Origin: Deltaproteobacteria bacterium
GTDB lineage: Bacteria > Desulfobacterota > Binatia > UBA1149 > CAITLU01
Direction of reading: 5' to 3'
DNA length: 53,420 bases
Assembly: GCA_016218925.1 (NCBI GenBank)
Contig: JACRCR010000186.1
Coordinates: forward strand, 1 to 53,420
This document shows positions 15,375 to 26,200 of the stretch, piece by piece; the stretch's first letter is position 1; each line of letters begins with the position of its first letter. The notes under the pieces are model-generated. The model was not told the DNA's origin, searched no databases, and worked only from the letters and a program-made list of their open reading frames with translations. Made by a program: the position numbers and the translations under genes.

Positions 15375-16649
15375 TTAGCGGCCTGCCGAGATGATGGCGC
15401 TCAATTCGAAGACGCCTTCGACCGTGCCTTCCTTGTCACCGACGTTGATGTACCAACCCTGCTCGCCCGGGAAGCGGCTGCTCGGCAGAGAGCAGTACGT
15501 CGCGTGCTCGAGTTGCATGTCGATCATCGTGATCGACGGGTAGAAGCGGCGCTCGTAGGCGCTCTCGTAGGTCGCATCCTCGCGCGGCTTCTTGGAAATC
15601 TTGAACTGGTTGAGCCACATCTTCCAGAGCTCGCCAGCGCGATCGTAGATGTCGCTGTAGGCGATGAAGTTGCTCTCCTTGTCGAGGTACATCACGCGCT
15701 TGGAGTAGGCGTACTGAGGCAGCTTGGAGATACCCTCGACGATGTGCACTTCACGCGGCTCCCAGGCATCCGCGTGCATGAAGTCGCCCGAGGCCTCGCC
15801 CCACACCACCGGCACGTGTTGCGCGTGGAAGGCACCGAGCACGGTCTTCTCGCCGAGATACTTCCACTCCATCCACGCGATGTTACCGGCGTAGCCGCCG
15901 TAGCTGTCCTGGTCGGTGTCCTGCCCGAACAGCGCGTCGGAGCGCTGCGCCGACGACAGACGCCGCACGCGACGAAGCTGCGGCAGATACAGCCAGCTGT
16001 CATCCTGTCGGGTGTGATCGAGGTAGCGGTTGAAAGTGAAACCCGTGCCCTTCAGATCGAACGGCTCGATCAGGGGATACAGTGATTCCTTGAAACGCAC
16101 CGCGTCGCGGTTCGGGTCCATCTTCGGCTTCGGATCCACTTCGAGACGGCCGGTAAAATACAGACGGCGGAAGTGGTCGATCAGGAAGTGGCGCTCGACC
16201 TTGACCGGCGAACCGCCGGTACCCACCGCGCCGGTATCGCAGTCGAAATTACGAAGGTCGAGATCGTCGGTCTCGATCGCGGCCTCGTAGTTGAACATGT
16301 GCTTGACGGCCTTGTTCGGATCGTCGGCAGCGACGGCCGGAAACGGGAAGCCCGCTACATAGTTCTCCAGGTGAAGCCCGTCGGCGGCCAGCTTGACCTG
16401 AGCGGCGTACTGCTCGGTAGCATCGCGAACCGGCTTGGGGTGCTCGATCTTGGCGTAAGGTCCGACCTGGACCTTGACGCCGCGTTCGATCGACCAGAGC
16501 ATCGCCGGACCGAAGAAGTCTTTGTACTTCTCGACGTTGCTGCGCTCGATCACCGTGCCCGCCGGTGGGTTCTGTTCGGCAACGGCCGGAGCGGCCATCG
16601 CCGACGCTAGCAAAGCCAAAGCAAATAGTGTCGCCGGAGTCGCTTTCAT
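15375..16649 (-). CDS. DUF1329 family exported protein
   Basis: This is a 424-residue protein with a typical signal peptide (MKATPATLFALALLASAMAAPAVA). The mature part matches DUF1329, with a LolA/lipoprotein-sorting-like beta-barrel half. Recognisable pieces are QDDSWLYLPQLRRVRR, SDALFGQDTDQDSYGGYAGNI and the later YDRAGELWKMW. DUF1329 proteins are usually encoded with DUF1302 proteins and RND/MMPL exporters, and a role in export of hydrophobic compounds has been suggested for that cluster; none of those partners is in this window. ATG 16649 has a strong AGGAGGAG site, which rejects the upstream in-frame start. The gene is divergent from the giant DUF11 gene and convergent with the LRV gene. 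Confidence 0.9.
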   Translation of the reverse strand: MKATPATLFALALLASAMAAPAVAEQNPPAGTVIERSNVEKYKDFFGPAMLWSIERGVKVQVGPYAKIEHPKPVRDATEQYAAQVKLAADGLHLENYVAGFPFPAVAADDPNKAVKHMFNYEAAIETDDLDLRNFDCDTGAVGTGGSPVKVERHFLIDHFRRLYFTGRLEVDPKPKMDPNRDAVRFKESLYPLIEPFDLKGTGFTFNRYLDHTRQDDSWLYLPQLRRVRRLSSAQRSDALFGQDTDQDSYGGYAGNIAWMEWKYLGEKTVLGAFHAQHVPVVWGEASGDFMHADAWEPREVHIVEGISKLPQYAYSKRVMYLDKESNFIAYSDIYDRAGELWKMWLNQFKISKKPREDATYESAYERRFYPSITMIDMQLEHATYCSLPSSRFPGEQGWYINVGDKEGTVEGVFELSAIISAGR

Positions 16650-17233
16650 GCGAGATTCTCCTCCTGAATTCACGAACTGATTCTGTCGTCTGACGCCAGG
16701 GTAGAGCCATCCCCGTCCCGCTCCGCCGTAGCAACAGCGAAGCCGGCTCCCAAGCGCGGTCGAATCGGGGGATTATGACTGATCCGCGGGCTGGGTCCAG
16801 TGCCCGCGGGATCGGATCTGCCATCAGCGGCACCCGTGGGGACCGCGACGACGTGCAGCCGGCGTGGCTGCAGTCGACGACGAAGCCATCGCCGGGAGCA
16901 CGCAGGCCAGCGCAGCGCCGTTTCCATGCGAAGGACAGTCACGGGCTGGCCACTCGCAAGGCGCACAACTACGCCCGCACCGCGGGCGCCGAAATCGAGG
17001 GACACCGGGCCGGTGAGACTTGGCAGGTGCCCGCGGCTTTGTGCTATTGGTGTTCGCGTTTGGCGGAACCACGCGGTTTTCTACGGGTTCCGTGCTTGAA
17101 TCAGGCCGCGGCGTGGGCGAGAAGGCAAGGTCCCGCAATTCGTCCCACCGGAAGCAGGATACCTCCTCTTCCCGGAGCATCTGGTTGATACCGATCCGAC
17201 GGCGCCGTGTGCCAGCAAATGGGGGATCTCACC
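16650..17233. other. 584-base divergent intergenic region without a supported gene
   Basis: This region separates the DUF1329 start (-) from the giant-protein start (+). Open frames in it lack ribosome sites and recognisable sequence, and I reject them. It should hold both promoters. On the plus strand TTGGCA at 17020 is followed 16-19 bases later by the weak box TGCTATTGG. A 7-bp inverted repeat (CGGAACC at 17064, GGTTCCG at 17086) lies in the presumed leader of the giant gene. Nothing else could be identified. Confidence 0.5.
16772..16799 (-). promoter_or_regulatory. Candidate promoter of the DUF1329 gene
   Basis: Read on the minus strand, TGGACC is followed after 16 bases by CATAAT (5 of 6 to the -10 consensus). 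The predicted leader is about 115 bases. Support is consensus similarity only. Confidence 0.35.
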
Positions 17234-20200
17234 ATGCAACTATTTCCGCGCTTGATCGGCGCCAGCCTCGCCATGAGCGCGGTTCTGTGGGCTGCACCCG
17301 CGGCTGCACAGCCTATCCCGCAGGCGGTGATCAGCCCCGACCCGATGAGGCCTTTCATAGGCGAAAACTTCACATTCTCCGTCAACTTCGACAATACAGC
17401 ACCGACCGGATCCGTGCAGGTCGGCTACAACGCGCTGCTGGAACTGCTCGTGCCGCCGGCAGTGACGCTCAATCCCACGCTCTCCTCACCGGTGCTCGGC
17501 GACATCGCGCCGACCGTAGCGGTAGTCGTGCCGGTCAGCGGTGTCGTCACCAACACGATCACCGGCGAAACGCTTTCGGGTCTGACGCCGGGGGTGACCT
17601 ACTACCTCTATGAGTTGCCGCTGGGCAGCATGCCCCCCGAGCAGCCCTCGGTGGATCTCGGATTCACCGCCGCTGTGGCGGCGACCGAACCTCCCGGGAT
17701 CGCCGTCGTGCCCAGCATCATTGCCGCTGCGTCCTTCGGCCTCGGCGCCGACCCGTTGCTGAATCCGGCCACCGACCCGGTCGTGCGCAACGCGATTGCA
17801 GGCGTCGTCGTCACCCCGACGCCCAGCAGCCAGGGCACCGCCGATACGGCCGACGTGATTCCGGTCCTGTACATCCCGTACAAGACCTCCGCGGTGCTCG
17901 ACGGTAACGGCACCGCCACCGGCCCCAACTTCCCGATCGTCTACACGCTGTCGGCCGACATCGCCGACCCGGCCACGATCGACTCGTTCAGACTCTACGA
18001 CGTCATCCCAGATGCGCTGCGGTTTACCGGCATCACCGACATCCGGGCCAACGCCAGTTCCGGGGATCCCGACGTCACCGTCACCTTCCAGCGCTACGAC
18101 TGCGGCGGAGCGGAGCCGATCGTCACCCTCTTCGGACCGGCGCCGCTATCGACGATCGTGTACCCGCTCGTCCACCCCGATGGGACCGCCGAGCTGACTC
18201 AGCCGCCAAACGACGTGCCGGGCGGCTGCCTGAGCGTGACCTTCGCCGCCATCACCGGCGAAGTCGGCCCCGACGACGTCGCGATCACCTACGAATCCTA
18301 CGTCTCCGAGTTCGACGCCGCCGGCGCGCGCATCCTGCCTGAGACCACCGGCGGCGACTTTCCGGTTTCCAATGACGTCACGGGCTCCGGAACGACGGCG
18401 ACCGGCCTATTCGGGACCATCGATCTGACCGGTGGTGACCTGACCAGCGACCCCGACGTCGTCGTCGGCAAGAGCCTGGACACGCAAAAATCGGTCGTTC
18501 TGATCTCCGATCCCGGCGCAGACGGTCCCACTCCGCTCGACGTTGCACGGTTCACGATCAGCGGCCAGATCTCCGACTACTTCGGCCACGACCAACTGGC
18601 GCTGCACGACCTGCTCGGCGATGGACTCGACTTCGGGATCCTCAACCCGGGCAACGCCACACTGACGCTGTCGCGCGAAAACGGACAGACGCTGGGCGTT
18701 ACGCCGCTCTCTTTCACCGCGCTGGACGTCGATCCCGCGCCCGACCGCACGATCCCGGGCCAGGAATATCCGTTCCCGGTCGCCGGCGGCGAGACGCTGC
18801 TCGTGACCCAGAACGCGAGGCCGGGCGAGTTCTCCGGAAGCAGCCCCGGCTTCACCACGCTGGTCTTCGATCTGTCGCGTCTCGTCGGCAACAGATGCAG
18901 CATCACATCGATCCCGTGCGCCAGCGATACTGACTGCCCAGGAGTAGAGACCTGCGTGCTCGCCGGAGAGATGAACGGCGGCTTCGTCGACCTGGTCTCG
19001 TCGGCCACCGGGTTCGTCGTCGGCATCGACGACGATACCCGTTTCACGATCACGTTCGACGCCACCATCCAAGAGAACTACGAGAATCCGATCAGCTACA
19101 CCGAAGACGCGAGTATCGACTCGACCGACTCGGTCGAGAATCTGGAGTCTGTGGTCGGCCAGATCACCAGTGCGGTCGGCGGCCAGGTGGACGAGGATTC
19201 GGCAGGCGCCGGCCTGATTGTGTCGGGTCCCACGGTCGAGAAGTTCCTGGTCGCCGTCAACGGCGGCGACATCTTGCCGAGTCCGGTGCGCGTGCTGCCC
19301 GGCGACGACGTCACCTATCTGCTGCGCACCACGATCCCGGTAGGAGCTCTGGAGATCCTGATCCTCGACGACTTCTTGCCGATTCCGGTTTTCACTACCG
19401 GCGACCCCGACGCCGATGGCATCGCGAGCGCGTGGAGTTTCAACAACACGGTGCTGGCGCCGGGAAGCTACCCGGCCGCAGGCGTCGCCTCCTTCGGCCC
19501 GCTCACTACCGTCAATCCACCCGACTACGTTCCCACCGACAACCCCCCCGCGATCAGCGTCGATGTGCCGGGCAACAGCGTCGAGTTCCACTTCCCGGAC
19601 CAGGTAACCTTCCAGCCGCCCACCACGCAGGAGATCGTGGTCGAAGTACTGTTCACGATTCGCGTCACCACAGACCCGTTCGCGGACCAGCTTTTCCTGA
19701 CGAACTTCGCGCAGGCCACGTTCGGCAACTCGAACGCCCGCACCACCAACGCCGCGGTCGTTCGCTTCGTGCTGCGCGAACCGTATCTGCACATCACCAA
19801 GGGTGTGTCGGCCACCAGCGGGGCCGGTACGATATCTCCTTCGCCGGCGATCCTTCCGGTCGACGGCGATCTGACCGGCGCCGATGCCGGCGACGTCGTA
19901 ACCTACGTCCTCACCGTCGAGAACCAGGGCGGAGCTCCCGCCTACGATGTCACCATCACCGACCCCGAAGTTACCGGCCACGCGCTTGGGTCTTGTACGC
20001 TCGTCTCGGTCACCTCCGGCGACGGGGTCACGCCGCTGACCTACACCGGCGACATCACCGCCGGCGTGCACCTCGACAACCCTCTGGACGGAAACGACGG
20101 CACCGACGGCGCCCCCTACTCCACCGACACCGCGCTGCTGACCGTGCAGTGCACACTGGCGGACGACGTGCAGCCGAGTTCGTCGGTCGTCAATCTCGCA

Positions 20201-23200
20201 AGCGTCACGCGTTTCAACAACGACGGCGGCTCCAATTTCGTCGATCCGAGCGACCCGACGCCCTACCAGGACGACGCCACTGTCACGATGGCTCCGCCGG
20301 CGCTGGTCAAGACCATCGCGTCGGTGTCACCGCAGGCCGCCGGCGCGGGCAGCGTCGCTGCCGGCGACGTCGTCACCTACGCGCTTACCGTCACGCTGCC
20401 CGAGGGCCTCACCAATGCGCTGGTGCTGACCGACTCGCTGCCGGCCGGTTTCGAGTTTCTCGCTCCGGTCGCCGTCGATACGACGGGCTTTGCCGGAACC
20501 GTGACCGCCGCTCCGACCACCACCGTCACTGGAACACCGGCCGCCGGCCAGGTCGTCACGCTGGACTTCGGCGCGGTTACCGTGACCGCCGACAACAACG
20601 CCGCCACCAACGACTTCCTCGTAACGCTGCAGGCCCGCGTGCGCGGCGACCTCGCGCAGAACAGCGCGCCGGCTGCACCGCAGACCAAGACCAACAACTC
20701 GACCCTGAACTATTCGGGCAACCCGGCCGGCGCGCTCACCTCGAGCGCGACGACATCGTTCCGCGAGGCGGTGCTGACGATCACCAAGTCGATGGCACCC
20801 CCCGGCGCCGACGCCGGCGACACCATCACCTTCACCCTGACGGTCAGCAACACCGGCACCGCACCGGCCTACGACGTAGTGGTCAGCGATCCGCTCGACC
20901 TCAGCGTCTTCGACGGCACCGCGATCGTGTCGGTCAACGAGGGCACCACCCCGGCCGATTTCACCTACGCCTACGACGGCGCCGGCAACGTCAGCTACAC
21001 GCTCGGCGGCGGGCTGTCGATTCCGGCCGGCGGCTCGCGTGTGTTCACGTTCACCGCGCTGCTGCGTGCCGACGTCGTCACCAGTTCGACCTACTCGAAC
21101 ACCGCCGCTGTGACCGGCGACAGTCAGGACGACGTCGTCACCTCCGAGCGCGCCGCCACCGACGACGACACCGCCACCCTGGCGCTATCCAACTCGTTGG
21201 TATCGAAGGCGCTGACGCTGACGTCCGAACCGACCAGCGACCCCGGCGACGGCAATTTGGCCGCGAACCCGCCGGTGCTCATCGGCGAAGTCGTCGACTA
21301 CCGCGTCACGTTCACGATCCGCGAAGGGGTGACGCGCGCGGTGCGGCTGGCCGACGTGCTGCCCACCGGCATCTCGCACATCGCCACGTCCGCGACGCTC
21401 GCCCGCAGCAGCGCGGCACTGACTGCCGCCACCAACGTCGGCACCGGGCTCGGCATCAACGGCGAGGCACCCGGCACGCTGGTACCGATCACACTGTCGG
21501 GCGTCACCGGCGAGATCCTGATCGACCTCGGCAACGTCACCAACTCCGACACCGTCAACGCCACCACCGAAACCTACACGCTGCGACTGAAGGCGATCAT
21601 CCGCAACACCGCGGCCAACCAGGCCGGGACCCTGCTGCCCAACCGCGGGCGCATCCGTTACCAGACCTTCACCGGCACCGAGATGCAGGTGAACTCGTCG
21701 TTCGTCGACGTGCACGTGGCGGAGTCGACCCCGAGCGTGAACAAGACCGCGCTGCCGGTCACCGGCAACGCCGGCGACCTCATCACGTTCCAGGCCGTCA
21801 TCTCCAACACGGCCAGCGGCGCCAACGCCGCCAGCGGCTTCGACTGGACCTTCACCGACACGCTGCCGGCCGAGTACATCAACGCGGTCATCGTCAGCGT
21901 CAACACCGCCGCCGCACCCGGCGCGGTGGCCGCAGCTTCGTTCGGGGTTTTCCCCTTCCAGAACGTGTTGTCTGGCACCGTCGACCAGCTCGACGCCGGC
22001 GAGTCGATCACGGTCACCTACCAGGCCGAGATCGACGTCACCGCTCAGTTCGGCCAGACCCTGGTCAACACCATGGCGACGCAGGAGACGAGCCTTCCAG
22101 GGAGCAACGGCACCGGCGCCGCCAACCCCAATGCCACCGGAAGCACCGACGGCGAGCGCACCGGCAGCGGCGGTGTCAACGATCTGTTCACCAGCGGCAA
22201 CGCGCCGGTGGCCATCGACAGACCGACGCTTTCGAAAACGCTGCTCGGCCCGCAGTCCTACTACGCGATCGGCGACCGTGCCACGTTCCAGATCAGCGTC
22301 GGCGTACCGGCCGGCACTTCGACGATCTTCACCGTACGCGACAACATGCCGGCCGATCTCGAACTGGTGCCGGGCACCATCGTGGTCGCGACCTTCCCCG
22401 GCTTCAGCGCCGCCAACGCACCGCTGACCGAGGCCAACAACCCGACGTTCTACAGCCGCACCGGCGACCAGCTCGCCTTCAGGTTCGGCTCCATCACCGC
22501 CACCGTGGCCGGAACGGTCACCATCACCTACGACGCGGTGGTCGAAAACGTGCTGGCCAACCAGGACGGGCGCCTGCTGCGCAACAACGTCACGCTCGAG
22601 TACACCGATCCGAGCGCACCGCCCGCGACCATCACGATCGGACCGGTCGACAACGACCGCGACGTACGCGTCGGCGAACCTGACCTCGCGATCACCAAGG
22701 CGATCACGTCAGGCGCGGTAGGCAGTGACGCCGCCGATACCATCGGCTGGCAGATCGCGATCCAGAACAGCGGTCACACCAGCGCCTACCGGATGGCGTG
22801 GAGTGACGTGTTGCCGGACGGCCCCGGAGCAGGCGACGGGATCGCACAGATCTCGGCCGTGAACGTGCTGGTCAGCGGCGGCAACGTCTACTTGAACGGC
22901 ACCACCACGACAGTGCAGACCAGCGACGCAGTGGTGTCCACCACCAACAACGCCGGCGACACGATTTCGCTGCCGTCGTTCCAGATCGAGCCTGGCGCGA
23001 CGATCACGATCTCGTTCGACTCGATCGTCGGGACCGGCGTCACGGTCGGTCAGGTCTTCAACAACGTCACCGCTGCCACCTACGACAGCCTGGTCGGCGG
23101 CGGAGGTCGTGACGCCACCGGCGGACCTGCGGTCGACGACGACAACGATGCCGACCTCGACAACTACAAGGAGTCGGCCAGCCAGAGCCTGACTCTCGAC

Positions 23201-26200
23201 TCACCCATCGCGATCGACAAGAGCGTGGCGCGTCCGACCTACACGATCGGCGAAGACGCGGTCTTCACGGTCCGGGTCGACCTCTTCGAAGGCGTGACCC
23301 AGTCGGTCCTCGTCACCGACGAACTGCCCCCGGGCCTGACCTACCGCAGTCATTCGATCGCCGCCGGCAACATGGGAATCACGTTCTCGAACCCCGGCTA
23401 CAATGTTCCGACCATCGGAGTCGGCGGCGGTGGCGGCCAGACACTCACGTTCGACTTCGGCGACGTCACCGACGCACCCGATCTGAGCGTGCTCGACGAC
23501 TTCGTAACCATCGAGGTCGTCGCGCGCGTCGACAACATCCTGGCCAATCAGGACGGTACGGATCTGGAGAACAACGCCTGGCTGGCGTACGGTCCCACGG
23601 CCACGCGCCTCGACTTCGACAGCGACGGCGGCACACCCGGCGTGCAGGGACTGAGCGTGACGGTGATCGAGCCCGACCTGACGATCACCAAGACCGTGGT
23701 GCCGTCGATGCAGTCGCTCGGCGACGTGGTGACGTTTACGGTAACCGTCGCCCACAGCGGCACCACCACCGCCGACGCCTACGACATGGTCGTCACCGAC
23801 ACGATCCCGGCCGGACTCACCTACGTGCCCGGGTCCGTCAATCCGCCGGCCGGCGCTTCGTTCGTCGATCCCGTCCTGACCGTCACTCACGCTTCACTGA
23901 CGCAAGTGGATGGCAGCTTCACCTTCACTTACGAGGCCAGCATCGACCCAGGCGCAGTGGTGGGCACACCGCTGTTCAACGACGCCGATCTGGTGTGGGC
24001 GGGCCTGCCCGGCGCGACCGGCGCCGCTGACAACGGGCGAACCGGAACCGGCGGGGTCAACGACTACAACGACACAGACAACCAGAGCGTCACTCCGACC
24101 ATCGCCGCGTACCTCGAAGCGGTCAAGACCGTCGCGCTGCTGATAGACGCCGACGCCAGCACCACGGTCACTCCGGGGGATACGCTGCGCTACGACATCA
24201 TCCTCAGGGGCGAGAGCGGCACCGCCAACAATATCGCGTTCACCGACACCGTCCCGGCCGACACGACCTACGTCGCGGCCAGCCTGACGACTGACGTCGG
24301 AATCGCCGACGACGGCGCGGCCCCCGACCTCATGGTGACGATCCCGTCTATGACGGTTGGCAACATCACCAACATCCGCTTCGACGTGACCGTGGATCCG
24401 GGCACCCCGGCCGGCACGATCTTGTCGAACCAGGGCGTGGTGGACTCCGACAACACCGTCCCCGAACCTAGCGACGAAGACGATACCGACGACAACGGCG
24501 ACCAGCCGACGACGATCCCGGTAGGCGGACCTTCGCCACCGGCTCAGCCTCTTCGGGCTGCGAAGGTCGTCGGCTTGTTGCTCGACGCCGACGCGAGCGG
24601 CAGCGTCACCGGCGGCGACACGCTTCGCTATACTGTCGTGCTGCGCAACCTCGGCGCATCGCCACTGAGCGGCGTCACGTTGAGCGACACCATACCGACC
24701 GGCCTGACGGGCGTTCTCGGTTCGGGCACGGTGACCGGAGCCGGCGCCGCCGTCGCCCTCACGACAACCACCGTGTCGATCACGATACCGGCGATCGCCG
24801 CAGGCGACTTCGAGGTGGCCAGGTTCGACGTCACGGTAGACGGTCCCCCACTGTACAACGGAAGCGGCGACGGCGATCCGCTGCGCGAGACCTTCGTCAA
24901 CCAGGGAACCGCGGACTCCAACGAGACCCCCCCGGTGCTCACCGACTCCGACGGCGACCCGACCGACGGCGAACAGCCCACCTCCATCGGTGCGGTCGAC
25001 GGCGTGTCCGGCTCGCCGGTCCTCGACGTCGAGAAGCGCGTCACCCTGGCGGTCGACAACGCCGGAGATGGCCTGGTCGATCCACTCGACGTGCTCGAGT
25101 ACACGATCACGCTGCGCAACACCGGTTCGGCTGCCGCCCTCAACACGGTGCTGACCGACCCGACGCCTAACGACACCACGATCGTGGTCGGCTCGGCGAC
25201 CTCGAGCCAGGGCATCGTCGTCGCCGAAGTTCCGCTGGTAGCAAATCTCGGTGACGTCGCGGCGGGAGGCTTCGTACTGATCCGTTTCCGCGTCACCGTC
25301 GACGCCGCAGCGCCGAGCGGGACCATCATCAACAACCAGGCCACCGCCAGCGGCGACAATTTCCCGCCCGAGCCCAGCGACGACAACGGCCAGGACGGCG
25401 ACGGCAAGAATCCCAACCGCACGCCGGTCGATAGCAACCCGCCCGGAGGCGGAGGACCGGGGCAGCCCTCCTTCGGCAAGTCGCTCACGGCCACCAGCGA
25501 AGCGCACACTGCGGGCGCGTCGATGGCCATCGGCGAACTGGCGACGTTCCAACTGGCGGCCGCTGTGCCACCAGGAACGACCCGTCAGGTGACGCTGTCG
25601 GACACGCTGCCTGCCGGGATGGCGTACATCGCCGGAAGCGCCCGGCTGCAGCGGATCTTCGACACCGGCCTGAGCAGTTCGACTGACCCCGGCAGCATCA
25701 ATTTTGCCGTTTCAGGAGCATTCGTGGCGCTGGCCGATGGCAGCGAGTTGACGGTTTCGGGACAAGACCTCAGCGTCTTCCTCGGCGACGTGATCAACTC
25801 TGATGCGACGCCGAACGACGAGCGCTACGTGCTCGAGTACCGCGTGCTGGTTCTCAACGACGTATCCAACCAGGACGGCACAACGCTCGACAACCTAGCC
25901 GCCCTGACCTACTGGGACGGACTGTCGCAGACGCAGACCCTGACCGATACCGAAACCCTCGACGTCGTCGAACCCGCGACGGCGATTACCAAGACGGGCG
26001 TTCCCACCACCGCTCCGGTGGGCGGCGGCACCATCTCGTTTACGATCAGCGTCACCAACCCGGCAGCCCCGTCGACTTCGACCGCCTTCGAGGTGAGCGT
26101 CAACGACACCGTGCCTGCGCAGTTCACCGGCGTCAGCGCGCTCAGTGTCGTCGCTGCCGGCGGGGTCTCCGGCGTTGTCGACTCGAGCGCCGGCAACGCG

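Noticed and set aside
16775-17188. Open frames in the DUF1329-giant gene spacer
   Set aside because: Low-complexity composition, no ribosome sites, overlapping in several frames; treated as non-coding.
23894-25552. 552-codon minus-strand open frame opposite the giant gene
   Set aside because: It mirrors the repetitive GC-rich coding strand, has no ribosome site or recognisable domain, and the plus-strand frame is clearly the coding one.
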